From the NCBI RefSeq assembly GCF_011397635.1, contig NC_064760.1, positions 27,192,856-27,256,855 of the forward strand: a stretch of DNA of 64,000 nucleotides, read 5' to 3'. The notes below the pieces were generated by a model. The model had not been told where the DNA came from. It saw only the letters and a list, made by a program, of their open reading frames with translations, and did no database searches. This DNA is from Epinephelus fuscoguttatus. Its lineage: Eukaryota; Chordata; Actinopteri; Perciformes; Serranidae. The number at the start of each line of letters is the position of its first letter. The first letter of the stretch is position 1. Of the stretch, positions 17,517-30,000 are shown one piece after another. The position numbers and the translations under genes were made by a program.

Positions 17517-18477
17517 GAAAGGTACAAGAACATAGGTTAACGAGATGGTGTATTCAATTAGCCATTTTGAATTTGAGAACACATTTTATTTTTACCACTA
17601 AAGGAAACTTCTACTAGACGGGGAAACTGGCAAAGAAAATGCAATACAAATTCCAATCCACATTTCCACTGCAACAACCTTTTTTTTTTTAGTGTTCTCT
17701 GCATAATTGACAACTGAAACCAATCAATACATGTGGTACTTCACTCTGTGTACACAAATTAAGAATTGGTGAAAGCAACTCATCTGTAACCACTTATGAC
17801 ATTTCAGCTCTAACAGTATGGTCAGCCATACAGACACGATCGTCAGTAGCCTCACTTCACTGGAGAAAACCAGAGCTCCGTCGTTGTATCAAAACAAAAA
17901 CAAAAAAATCATCACCTTGGGTAGGAGTGTGCATTCAGGACAGTTTAGCAACCTAGGGTGGGAGTTAAGGATTTCGGGCCCGATTTCTTGGTTATATTTT
18001 TGCTGTTCACAAAATCCTTCTCCCTCCTCTTCCACATGGTGGACTGAGGACCTAGGTGGTTCTATACTTAGTAGCTTAAAACCAGCAACCCGTTCCAGGG
18101 AAATACCAAACACCTTGGTACGGATTTTTAACAAGAACATACTGTACACTTGTGCAAGCAACTCAACCAGGAAAGTAAAACTTAGCAGGATGGCAGTAGA
18201 TAAACCTTTCTGACGAAGCATTACTCCTTGTCATTGGGGCAGGTAACATACAGTGTGCTTGATGAATGAATGATGGTGAAACAAAGTTAGGGAAAAATAA
18301 CATTTTTAGCTTTTCTTTAAAGAAATCCATCATCACAGATGAAGATCTGTAAGGAAAATAACTGGAGCTGTACGTGGGTGACCATACAAAGGTTGAATCC
18401 AATCAGAGAAAAAAGATCATCTGGGGACAGCTGTAATTTTCCCCTGCATGTAAGGTCACCCGTTCGTACCTCCAGGT

Positions 18478-20207
18478 TTAACAAGCTGACTCAGGAATGG
18501 TGGGAAGATGAGTGATCTTATAGTAGCTGTGCTTCAGCTGACGTGCAGTTCTTCCCGAAATAGTCCAGCGAAGCCTCTGGCCGTTAGGCCTGGAGCACCT
18601 GGTGGTGGCATATTCAACCAGGCATTTTCCAACCAGCTCTCGCACACAAATCAGGTCCCCGTCTCTGATCTGCAGAAAAAAGAAAACAAAACAAAAAAAC
18701 CACCACACACCTGAGTGTCTGTTCTTTAATGCAATAGTAACCAATTTCCACACATACTCACAAACAATCTTTGGGCTCTGACCAAACATAACTGCCAAAA
18801 CCAGAAAGATTATTTATGAGTTGTCAATTGCAGAACACATATTTAAGATTGTTGACAACTGGTGCTTACATTCAGCTGCTGCTGCAGACTGTTCAGGACC
18901 TCTTGTATTTTCTCAGTGTGCTCAGGATCATGTTGTTCCTGGGCCTCATAACACAGGAGAGCCATGGCGAGCATAGATGGCTGCAGAGAAACAGAGAGGT
19001 TCAGCTTTTTGACTTTTAATCAAATGGTTAGGAAAGCAGAACAACTGGATCACTTTGACATTATGAAATAATCTTATACAATATAATTCCAACTGGAAAT
19101 AGGCCACCGTTAAAATGCTGGCAGACCAGTTGTTTTGGCCTACCTTTATTTTGGAGAAGACAAACGAGCAGTGACAGGCTTTCAGCTGAGCCTCCAGTCT
19201 CTCAAGACTCAGTATCTTCTTGCTGTAAAAAGAAAATGCTTTTAGAGTCTAGATGGCAACTTATTTATAAGATGGATGTGAGGCAGAGCTCAAAAGATTT
19301 GCGATCAATCTTCCCATGTCAATTCAGTGACAAAAATGATTTATTTTAACTTAAGCACAACAAAGTCATATCACTGATAATGTTTTGAACATATTTCTAT
19401 ATTTGTTTTACAACACGTCACATGAATCTACATGATTTCACATAGGACTGTGCCTTTTGGCCTTAAAAACATTTTTGGCTAGTGTTCTCTTTAAAGCCAA
19501 ATATGAGAAGACACATTTTAGTAGAGTAAATATAATCTTGTTGAGTCATGGTTCAGCCCTGCAGGTTGATGTGACCGTCTGTCCTTACCTCTCAGCGTCG
19601 AGCTGCTCCTGGATGTGGCTGTGAAAGAGGCGGAGGAAGCGGAGGGCAGTGGGGGCCTTCACCTTCCAGTACAGCTTCTCCATTATGATTTTCTCCATCC
19701 TCATCATGTCAGACACTGTAAAGCGATTCTGACTGATGCGGATCAGTTCGTTGGCTAGAGGCACGTTCTTCTCCTCTTCTGCGGACTTCACGGCAATGTA
19801 GAAGCAGCAGAGGCCCACGCAGGACAGGTGCTTTGGTTGAATCTGTGGAGGACAGGAAAGGGAAATTAGATTATGCAACAACCTTTATTACGTCTAGTCA
19901 GCGAACATGATGCACTTTTATGGGCATTAATGGATTTACAAACCTTCATTACAGAAAGGAATCGATCCAACAAGCTGATGGCCAGTGAGAAGGTCTCTGA
20001 GCTGAAACCAAAGAACCTGGTCAGAGACAGCAGGTCCTTCACCTCCAGTTCTCTCAGTTTGGTGGTCATTCTGAGGCCATTGTCCTGGGAGCTCTCGATG
20101 AGCCTCAAGCCGCTCAGCTTTGGTTGATAACGGCCCTCCAGATCTGTCAGGGCCTTCAGCTGAACTGCAAAGGGCTGGGCTCCGGGTCCTGTCACTGTGT
20201 CAATCAT
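18478..20207 (-). CDS. ccng1: Cyclin-G1
   Basis: Non-canonical cyclin; in mammals it is a p53 target that binds PP2A B' subunits and modulates MDM2. Five coding exons in transcript order: 20207-19944, 19842-19589, 19222-19144, 18980-18870, 18669-18478, all GT-AG and in phase, giving 299 residues (human 295). The N terminus MIDTVTGPG lies directly after an acceptor, so the start matches the family, where exon 1 is non-coding. The cyclin box (about 50-150) includes LRLIESSQDNGLRMT, VKDLLSLTRFFGF and FTVSDMMRMEKIIMEKLYWK. The C terminus has the conserved ISGRTARQLKHSYYKITHLP. The 5' UTR exon ends at 21766; intron 1 carries a hAT MITE and a p53-like site. Confidence 0.95.
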
Positions 20208-20515
20208 CTGTGCAGATAGGAAAGAAGAGCTCAATAATACTGATTCATTCTAGCAAAAAAATCTTTATTTTTGACTACAAGTCTCAGCACTGATAATGTG
20301 AAAAGAATAACATGGATATGATGACAAAGCAGGTAGACATAACCTGTTTCACTCTGTTGTAAGATTCAAATAAGTTACAAATTTGCATCTGTGAACTGAG
20401 ACCAGAAAAAGACAGCAGCTGCATAATGTTAAGATAGCCAAAGCCAAGATGATATCTAGCCTTTAATGGTATATCAGCCTATCTCCTCCTCCTACATAAA
20501 ATGTCATCTCTCCAA

Positions 20516-20875
20516 TAGGGCTGCAACTACTGGAAATATTTTTTGTCAGTTCATCTGATGACTATTTTCTCATTTAATTGGTTAGATGTTTGATCTATAA
20601 CATGACAGAAGATGAAAAAATGTTGATCAGTGTTAACAAAAGCTTAAGATGGCGTCCTCAAAAGGTTTTGTTTTGTCCACAACTCAAAGATATTGTGTTT
20701 ACTGTCAACAGAGGAGAGAAGGAAACCAGAAAACATTCACACTTGTGAAACTGGAATCAGAGAATTTTGACTTCTATTCTTTAAAAGATTATACAAATCC
20801 ATTGTCTGTTCATCAAATTAGTTGGTGAAAATGTAAGAGGGACAGCTAATTAATTAATTCATTGTTGCGGCTCTA
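20516..20875 (-). mobile_element. hAT-type MITE in ccng1 intron 1
   Basis: Ends TAGGGCTGCAAC and GTTGCGGCTCTA are inverted repeats, flanked by a perfect 8-bp duplication CTCTCCAA (20508-20515 and 20876-20883). The interior (CCACAACTCAAAGATATTG) is a widespread teleost hAT MITE sequence. 360 bp, non-coding. Confidence 0.85.
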
Positions 20876-21371
20876 CTCTCCAATGTTAGCAGCTGGGGAA
20901 AATACTATTTGAATGAAATGTAAATGACATCTAATGGTTGGTTCATTTTAAAACAGCTGTACTGCAATACAAATGATTTTTTAGCACATTTCAGCATATC
21001 ACCTTGATGTTGTTTACTAATAAGAATAGACCTGGACTGGGGATATGAAATGCTCAGGAGTAAGTGAGACATGGGAGTGTTTCCAAATGTGTAAGCTATC
21101 GAGTAACAAGCCTTCCCCCAACAGCTGTCATTGAACTGGACTCAACTGGACTTGGCAAAGGGTGGTGCTAACTTACAACATAGGTACATAACGGGGGCAG
21201 GGACATGTCAAAGTTTCTCACGTGTTTAAGGAGTATAATATCATATAACACTGATTTAAGTTCCTTAAAATATATAAATAATTGTGTTTTAGTAACACGT
21301 TTGATAGCCAGGGCACATGATCAGGCTTTACATCAGAGAAGCAGGCCATGTGAGTGGCACAGCAGGACCTG

Positions 21372-21391
21372 CGTCATGTCGGGACATGTCC
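21372..21391. promoter_or_regulatory. Candidate p53 response element in ccng1 intron 1
   Basis: Two adjacent decamers with no spacer, CGTCATGTCG and GGACATGTCC. The second matches RRRCWWGYYY perfectly; the first has the CATG core but three mismatches in its flanks. A further near half-site, GGACATGTCA, lies at about 21203-21212. Mammalian CCNG1 is directly activated by p53, so the position in the first intron is plausible. Binding is inferred only. Confidence 0.45.
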
Positions 21392-21765
21392 CTGCCATAC
21401 ACACCAATGGAGAGCTAACACAGAGCCTAATGACAACAACCACAAGTCAGATAACACAGTTTAACAAATAAATCAGTGGCTAATACTACAAGACACAACA
21501 CAGCGGGTGTTAAATCAGTTTAACGTTGTGCTTTATGACGTCGAAGGGGAAATGACAAACTAATCTGACGTTAACGTAACCATTAGCTAACGCTACAACC
21601 GCTAAAGCTAACATTAATTTCCAACGTTCACAGCGTTAGTTTAGTCTCTTTTCAGCTACGGACAGCCACTTAACGACGTGTTACAAGGTTTTAAATCCCC
21701 AATCCCACTTAAGCTTTAACATATAGTCAGTTAACATGATATAGAAGCAAGATTGGTTAACTTAC

Positions 21766-21850
21766 CTTGGACGAAGTTACGTTGTCTTTAATGTAAGGAA
21801 AAAACAGCGATGGAAAAAAGCCTCCACACGCTTTGGATAAGCGAGTGAAA
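21766..21850 (-). other. ccng1: Probable 5' UTR exon of ccng1
   Basis: On the minus strand TCCAAG|GTAAGTTAAC gives a consensus donor with its last exon base at 21766. It would splice to the acceptor just before the ATG at 20207. The upstream boundary is unknown; 21850 is a guess. An inverted CCAAT (CATTGGTCATC) lies near 22030. Confidence 0.55.
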
Positions 21851-22319
21851 AGAGGTTCAAAACACAAAAACGTGTAAGTATGTACTTTCAGTTAAGAAAG
21901 TTTTAAGCATAGGTTAATTTCTGCCTATGCACACCCCCCTACCCTTGGCGTAAGGCGACGGGGAAAAGGGCAGTCTGTGTATTAATGCGGGCATAAAACC
22001 AAGCCCATGACCAAACATGGTGAGCTTTCATTGGTCATCGACGGACGGCCTTCCGCATTCTAGATTTTGATTAGATATATTTCCAGTCATTCACAATTAA
22101 GTCCCGCCCTATAAGGATTAGGGGGCCAATCACAGGGAAGGAGGGGGGACATGGCCGTGACTTGCTATCCACTGTTACTTCATTACTATACTGGCAATAA
22201 AATAATGTTACATTTACACTAAAATCACTTTTATTTTCAACATTAAAGCGGCACAATTTACGAGTTAATTCCTTATCCGTTTTAGCGTTCGGTGAAATAT
22301 AGATATCAAAAAATGTGTG

Positions 22320-22616
22320 CAACATTACAGCGAAGGAGGAATAACAGAAAACAGCAAAATTGTTGGTGAATCTTCTGGAAAACTGTACAGAAATTATTAA
22401 AATGTCATGTACTAATTGTTTTCATAGGCCAGTCTTCATCCTTACACTCTGCTGCCTCTTCTTCTCTTTAAATGGACGCCTACTGGCAGGTTTCTGGAAC
22501 AGTCTGGAGAGATCCTGACCCTGCTGAGACCACAGCATACCACAACCTGTCATTTTCTGTCTACTTTTCTGTCTAAATGTGCAATTATGGAGAGATCAGG
22601 GCACGTTTTCAATAAA
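22320..22616 (+). other. Possible 3' end of an unrecognised plus-strand transcript
   Basis: AATAAA at 22611-22616 faces a minus-strand AATAAA at 22624-22629. Upstream is a good acceptor (TTGTTTTCATAG, ending about 22428) and a 34-codon frame from ATG 22472 to TAA 22576. No family was recognised. This is also where the two conserved gene blocks meet. Confidence 0.3.
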
Positions 22617-22623
22617 GTTAGTC

Positions 22624-22629
22624 TTTATT
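22624..22629 (-). terminator. Probable distal poly(A) signal of septin8
   Basis: AATAAA on the minus strand, the first plausible 3' end found downstream of septin8 that is backed by a facing signal. If used, the 3' UTR would be about 4.4 kb. Confidence 0.4.
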
Positions 22630-23255
22630 ACATCAGGATATACAAATCTGTAAGCGGGCCGACACAGACCCACCATATAGATCTACTGACATAAGGAGAT
22701 TTAATCCTGAATATATATACATCCAGGCTTTTTTCAACAGTATATGTACTGTATATATAGATTTTGCAGTTTAAAACTATGAAATACTTATATCTAGCTC
22801 TGTTTGACACAACATAAGGGCTGACATGTTAGCATATGATATACCTTTTATGATGACAGTATCTGTACCATGACTGATTTAAAGTGCTTATAAATCATAA
22901 TATAATGTACGATCAGTACAACATTTAACAGCAGTATCATGTCACTTTATAACATATATTTCACAGTGTAAATTGTCATCAGTCAAAAACTACAAGCATA
23001 ACATGGCAGATAAATGAAGGTAGCACATCTAGTACAAAAACTGAGATTTTGGCAATGACGATCTTTTAACACTCTTGGGAATGAAGGTTAGGAGCCATGC
23101 AGAGACCATGCTACAGCTTAAAAGCTTAAAGGAGAGTTTAGTAGACATGGAAGACTTTAGGCTAAATCACTTCCAGAGATGTTAAGTGCATTTCTATAAA
23201 ACTGTTATTTCACATTGTAAAAATAATACAATTGATAGTTAGTCTGTGATCTTTT

Positions 23256-23328
23256 GATGTGGTAGAAAGTCTTCTAATTCAAATTCCTTCCTGAGGTTAG
23301 GGAGCACGCAGATGGGAGACTAAAGAAG
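23256..23328 (-). other. septin8: Candidate alternative last exon of septin8
   Basis: A long pyrimidine tract (CTTTTCTTTCCTTTTCATAG) precedes the exon start at 23328. Joined to the donor at 27029 it completes an Asn codon and adds NFFSLPSACSLTSGRNLN, then stops. Related septins (SEPT6, SEPT11) also end in ...KKN followed by a short tail encoded by a small final exon. Confidence 0.35.
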
Positions 23329-24346
23329 CTATGAAAAGGAAAGAAAAGCCAGGTCATTTATTTGAACAAGCAAATCTACATATTCAGCAAGGTTATTAGA
23401 AAAATCTTAACAAGATATGAAAGTTTAGTGCAAATGATAAGTTTTGTTATTTGTCCTGTGTGCTGCCACTGAGGGAGGCAAAATCAAAGCTGAAACTTGA
23501 GTTAAATGGATAATGCTTTTATAGAAACACTGTTAAATCAAACATTTTTGATACATCATGATGACAACAAGTGCAGTATGAAATGCTTTGAATCACGCAA
23601 ATGACTGATGACATGGGAAGTCCCAGAGAACTGAGGGAGTTTAAGGGGAATGGGTTCAGCTGACCAACAGATGAATTGATGCTCTGTTTGGTTTTCCACC
23701 GACATTATTTATTTAAATACAAATTATGGAAACATATTTGCTCCATTTCCAGACTCACTGTAAATTAATTCAATTACTTTCTTTATAACTTTGCACAGAA
23801 TGGTGTTAGATCGTTTCGTACCTCAAACTACGAATAACAATTATCAATATTTTCATGTACATTATTAGAAATTCTGTCTTTTAATAACCTACTGGAGACC
23901 ATTCAACTTGTGAAAAGCTGCATGTTTGAAAGCACACAAATGCTTCTTCCATGTTAATACATAACACAGCTCACAGCCATCATTTCGATTCAGTCAGTAA
24001 CTAAAAGTCTCCCGTTCTTCAACGGGACACCAGGACGTGAACACACATTCATGGCAAGAACATAAAACAACACAAGCTACATGTTATGAAAACAGTCCAT
24101 GGATTGTGCGTCTAGCAGAGTCAGCATTAGGGACAAATTAAATACACTGAGCAAAGCTACCTTTTTGATCCGTAAGTACACAGCAGCTTACAGCCATCAC
24201 ATTGTTCAGTCTGACATACGTGCATAGTCACTGTGACACTGAGTCCACACATACAGTGTCAGTAAGTCATGTCAGATATGACAGTCTCAGTTTCCCATGC
24301 TGATGGCAGACACAGTCCTGGTTTCACTGGATGTTTGATCCAAAAA

Positions 24347-24350
24347 TCAA
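24347..24350 (-). other. septin8: Candidate alternative acceptor giving a KDKDKKN terminus
   Basis: The acceptor TTTCTTTTCCCCTTTCAG is followed by TTGATTTTTGG. Joined to the AA|GTAAGT donor at 27029 it reads AAT TGA, so the protein would end in Asn instead of Lys. Known septins of this subgroup carry an Asn here. Confidence 0.35.
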
Positions 24351-27024
24351 CTGAAAGGGGAAAAGAAACAGGACAGAATACGGAAAAAAGAAAAAATGAA
24401 GGAACTGAGGAATGGTTGAAATCAAATGAATAAATGAATGAAATGGGAATGCAACAGTGTTTCGGTTCTAACTTCTTTTCAGCATCCACTTCCTTTCCAC
24501 AGACTTACACATTTTACGCTACGTTTAGCGTCGGACATTTTATCATTTATATCAGATTGTTTAAAAAACCCATGAAAACCAGTTTCTCCAAACCAGATTA
24601 AGAGCCCAGACACATGTTGCCCTTTTTGCACCCTCAAAGTCATTGTTGTCAGTGTTGACACACAGAAGGCCCCCTCAAAAGCTAGAGCGACGCTGTCATG
24701 GGGGGCTTTCCCAAGCACAACAGCTGTGGCCTGAAGTGAACAGGCACTGCGTCCAATAATGCACACTTTGCACTACATAACTGATACGTGTCCCATCATT
24801 CAATATACTTTTATGTTAATAAACATTAGTCTGTATTTTTTCTGATGCACTGACCTGTAATTACCACATCACTTCTTGAGAACCTCCTTAACAGCTGCCA
24901 AACTAAGCTCTACCAGTACTTTAAAAATAATTTTAAAACTATCTCTCGTCTTCCAAATGAAATCTAACACTTCGTACATACTTACACTTAAACTGAAGCG
25001 CAATATATATTTTATTTATGCAGTTTAAGATTACAGAGACAGTGCACATTAATAAACATGGCCAGTAAACATTTCTGTAAACGTGCCAGTTTAGCCAGTT
25101 TTGTTAATATTCAACTGTAGTCCCGGGGCAGGTGTGATGATGTTACAATGCTGCCTTGGTAGCTGTCTGTTATGAGCATTGTCCTGTAGTGCATTGCATT
25201 GTGGGATATTCATGCCATCATAAAGTCCAGTGTTTGCATACTGTAATATTTCTCTGAAAATAGTATGCAATTCACAGTCTATTGGTTTCATACTAAGGTT
25301 TCAGAGATACTAAAAACTCTCACATACTGATTAGTCTACTGAATAACATGTTCGTATGGAATTTCAGACACAGAGAGAAGTAGATTATATTAGTACAGGA
25401 TGACCCAGAGCATTTCATCTGTCCAATGGGCAGTATTTTGATAAACACAAAAACAATGCCTGTAAGAAGATCATCTCCGAACTCAGGATTTCTGCTAAGT
25501 AGGCTATGCTATTTTACATTGCTGTTAGCATTATGCACATTATGGTTATAGTCACTTCGACATCAGGCACAACCTGCCTACGTGCCCTTGATTGTTGGCA
25601 CAAGACAACACGTCTGGTGAACCTTGTGTTTTAACAGACGCAGCATGTCTCCCAGCCCCAGACTACATTCACAGGTGGGCTGAAATCAGATTAAAACTGA
25701 ATTTGTCGAGACGTTTCTCAATCTGATCACTCAAATCAGGAGTTCAAACTGTGTTTAAGGTCAAATCAAACATGACACATGACACTGACACCATGTCTAC
25801 ACCACAGCTAACCAACCATGTCTGTACCAACAGAAACGAGTACATATAATAATCGACTTTTTCTGTCATTGCTGCTGAACACTAAACATACCACTAAATT
25901 AATTAACTAAGGCAGATACATTAATTCAGCCGAACATTTGCATTCTGAAAAACAAATCAGGTAGTCTGAACAAATTCTCGCCTTTAACGTTTAACTTACG
26001 CAGATGTATTTTCAACACCTGACAGCTTTTTTATCATACAGTCCTCATCTTCCTCAATGTCATAAATCTAAAGAATTATCGTATTAATCCTTGTGTGCAT
26101 ATATTTAGTGTGCCTATGTGCAGCTCTTCTTTCATTTTTTTTTTAAAAATACTTGATAATGTATTCACTGCTTTTATTAAAACTGGGTTATACAGCGTGG
26201 TCAGAAGGATCCTCAGCTACAGTATTTTAGAGGTAGTAGAAACCTGTTGAAATCATCTTTGGCCCTTTGTGGGATTACACTGGCTTAATGTTTCTGGCAC
26301 TCTTTAACATTTTCACCCACATGGTAGGGTATTAAAACCAGTACAAACTGCCATTAATGGTCAAAGGCTTCCTTTTTTGTTTTCATTTGCTTCTGTTTCC
26401 TTAAGACAGCTTAGTGATTGTGGATTTTTCGAGGCTAATCTTGAGCATTGAGCTGTGTATATAAACTCTGAGCGTATGTAATCGATCCTGACATATAATG
26501 TTTCCACCTGCAGAAATTATTGCAGCTCTATGTGGGATGTCTGAGTATCATCTGAGTTGCACATGGCGTGAGCAGCATCGGTGAGACCGGTCGAATGTAA
26601 ACAGAAGTGCCCCTGCCTGAGATACAGTCTGGCAGGTCAGCCCGCAGAGACATAAGCATCAGGCTGTGTCATGCAAGCTGTGACCCTTCCCACTATGTCT
26701 GGGCACACGGTGTCAGTCTGAATCTATCCCTGTATCAGTTTATGAGCCAACATGGCTTCTGGGAAAATAACACTATCTCATTAATCACGTTGTACGGCTC
26801 TTCCTTCTGTCTGCTCAGCTCTAGATACACTGGCTTGGAGAATACGTGCCCATGGCTTGTGAATATAATGTATGTGTGACATTAACCAATTAGCCTTGAG
26901 TTGCCTGAAAGATTTTAGTGTTACTAATATTTAGTGGCATTAGCGCTTGCTCTGAAAATTATGGTGTACAAATAGGAACCGCTTGAGCAGCAGTACAAAT
27001 GAAATCCATGCAGTAAAAGCAGAC

Positions 27025-30000
27025 TTACTTCTTCTTGTCCTTGTCCTTCTTGAATGGTTGTGAGCAGCCCTGGAGTGCCTGTCCCATCAGTGTCTCAGCT
27101 GCAACCTTTCTTCTATTGAAGGCATTCATCTCCTCCTCCAGTTCTCGTCTTTTCTCCTCCAGATTCTTCTTTTCTTCTTGGTGCATCCGCTTGAGCTGCT
27201 CAAACCTCTCATGAAGCTAGAGATAATGATGATGACGGGACAGGGCAAAATGTGAGATTGAACAATTATGGTATATTTCCACTTACTTATGATCATGTTA
27301 ACCCTCACCTCTTTTTCCTTTTCTTTCAGCTCTGCCTCTGTCTCCTTCACTTTGTTGACAAACATCTGTCTCATTTCTTCTTCTTTGCGCTGCAGATCCA
27401 CAAGGAACTCCTTCCTCTTGGCTTCGTACGTCTCCTGAAGGCTGAAGATCAGAGTAAAAGCACAGTTAAAGGGACAGTTCACACTAAAATCAAAAATACC
27501 CTTATTTTCCCTCTTATCTCATCTATAGTGCTATTTATCAATCTAGACTGTTTTGGTACAGGTCATAGAGATGTCTGCCTTCTCTCTAGTATAATAGAAC
27601 AGGATGGCCCTCAGCTTATGCTGCTCAAAGCACAGAAAAATTACATTTGAAAAACTCAACAGTAATGTCTCTTTCTACAAATCATGACCCGGTTACTCAA
27701 GATAATCCACAGACCTTGTTGTGAGCAGTTTCATGTAGGAACTATTTTCTTTCTATTGAACTTCACCCACCAGCCATATTAGTACACAGAAGAAGGGATC
27801 CATCTACTCATGGACAAGAGGCTCGTGCTCACGGCAGTGCAAGATATAAACAAAAATGGCATCCTCCTTGGCTGAGCTTTAATGTCAGCTAGCTTAGTGG
27901 TGCTCAGGTGAGCTAGCAGTAGATGCATGTTTCCTTCTATGCGGTGATACTGTTGGCAGATGTAGTTCGAGACTAAAAAAAATAGTTCCTACATGAAAAT
28001 GTTTGCAACAAGGTCTGTGGATTATCATGAGTAACTGGGTCATGATTTCTGGAAAGAGACGTTGCATTGAGCACCACAAGCCCAGTGCCATCTAGTTCCA
28101 TTATATCCGAGAGAGCAGACATCTTAACAGCCTTTATCGCCAACGCTTGACAACTCACACCAAAACAATCTAGACTGATTAATAGCACTACAAGTAGGAG
28201 AAAAAAAATGTCTATTTGATTGTGTGTGAACTGTCCCTTTAAGGTCAGTCTAATGCTTTGTTGGACAGGATTAGTACCCAGGAGCAGGTTGATCCAGCTG
28301 TTTTTAAGTTCTGACTCATCTCAACTCATCTCATCTAGGTGGGGACTAGTCTCGCTCACCAGACCTTTCTCAAGAAAAGAAAGGTCTGGCTGGGCCGACT
28401 CTCACTGTGAGATTGGAGAAAAAAACGCCCCGGCTGCTTGTACTTCTTTCAACCAATCACAATAGTTCTGGGCGGTACCACAGCAACGGTGCGCTCGCAA
28501 AAATATTGCTGGGGGGAAACAGGTTTTGGTGTAACACGCCCACAAAATATCACCTATAGGACGCGAACCATGGCAGAAAAATGGCTACATCCCCGCAAGA
28601 TCAAACACCGCAAAAGTTAGTAAAGGACGTGTTGAAAACTGCTACACAACCGGAGGTGGTAGGGCGGGACTTCAGCGAGTGGCTCGTTCCGCCCAATGAG
28701 AGGCTGATCTCTGCAGCAAACTTCCGCCCACTCAGACTAGGTGGGGACTGATGCATTGCAAATTAACAAGCAATTATTATGTAGAGCTTTACTCAATTTT
28801 TACAGGAACTGTCAGGCGTAGCGGGAGCAATAAAACTAGCATGTTAATATATGACCCATTTAGATCGAAGATCAAAAGAGGTAATACGGTCGACATTTGA
28901 CCTGACACTTGATCAAAATGCAGTTTAATAATGATGTAAACTGGGAATATTTTAAATTAAATAACACAAAATTAAAAACGACAATGATTCCACTCACTCT
29001 AAAATACTCCACAGAGGCATACACGGCAGCAGTACCTGGCTGCAAGGTCATTAGGTCTTCAGCAAGAGTTAATGCAATACGTGTGATTATGATGACCCCT
29101 CAAGCACTGGCGCAATACCCTTGTGATGTGTGCCCATAGCAGCGGCATTTAACACCTATATTATATTTCTGCATGTATGCATATGTAATAAAAAAAAGTC
29201 ATATCTACATTTACAAAGGATTGTTAACCCTAAAAATTGTTATATCTGGAGGTTATTTTACAGTTAGGGATGACTTCCTGTTTAACTAGTTGATTGATTT
29301 TGATTGGATGGTCTGAAATTAGCTAGCGGTAACTAAGAACTTTAAATAGGCAGATCTACAAATAGCTGGTTAAACCTAATCTTGAACTCCGTCGGAGGTA
29401 CAACATCTAACATATCATGTGTCATGACATAAACACAGGAAGTTACTGTAGTTTCTCCCCAGTATCAGGGAGATGGGAGTGACTAATCTTGACATGAATA
29501 TTTGACGACACTAAAAGTTTAGGTGAGTCAAAAATATAACCAAATACATCAATTAATTACACCATTAGTTAAATAATTAAACTAGAGTCTGGACATACAC
29601 ATATAAAGCTTTGCACTTTTCCTTTCAGCTCTAATTGGTTGGTAAAAAGGAGAAAAGCAAAATACATCCAAAATTATGTAAACAATGTGTGCTGTTTATC
29701 AATAATGTAATTAATCGCCACAGTTTTTACATCTTCAAAGTGCAGGGTTTTTTATGGCAGTTCCACTGAGGTAAGCTGCCCACACGCATTACATCACTGC
29801 TATCCCTAATTTCACCTGAACGACTGGCTGTCAGGGTCTGTGTCCTTAAACCCCATCTCCTCTAGCTTGCAACGGCGGTAGAGCTCATAGTGTCGAGCGT
29901 GAGTTTGCTCCCGGAGATCCTCCATGTTCACACGCAGCAGCATCTCCCTCAGCTTCACAAAGTCGCAATGGTTTTCATTCTCCACTGGAAAAAAACAGAA

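Larger units (their letters stand above)
22630..27024 (-). other. septin8: Probable septin8 3' UTR / terminal introns
   Basis: AT-rich and notably free of recognisable transposons compared with the flanks. No other gene was recognised. Two strong minus-strand splice acceptors (exon starts at 24350 and 23328) can join in phase to a donor overlapping the septin8 stop codon, so the region may contain alternative last exons rather than only UTR. Confidence 0.45.

Noticed and set aside
24259-24489. 76-codon minus-strand frame downstream of septin8
   Set aside because: No recognisable domain. Only the splice acceptor inside it (24350) was kept, because in the septin8 phase the exon stops at once.
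27894-28188. Open frames on the minus strand in septin8 intron 7
   Set aside because: They lie within the non-coding foldback element.
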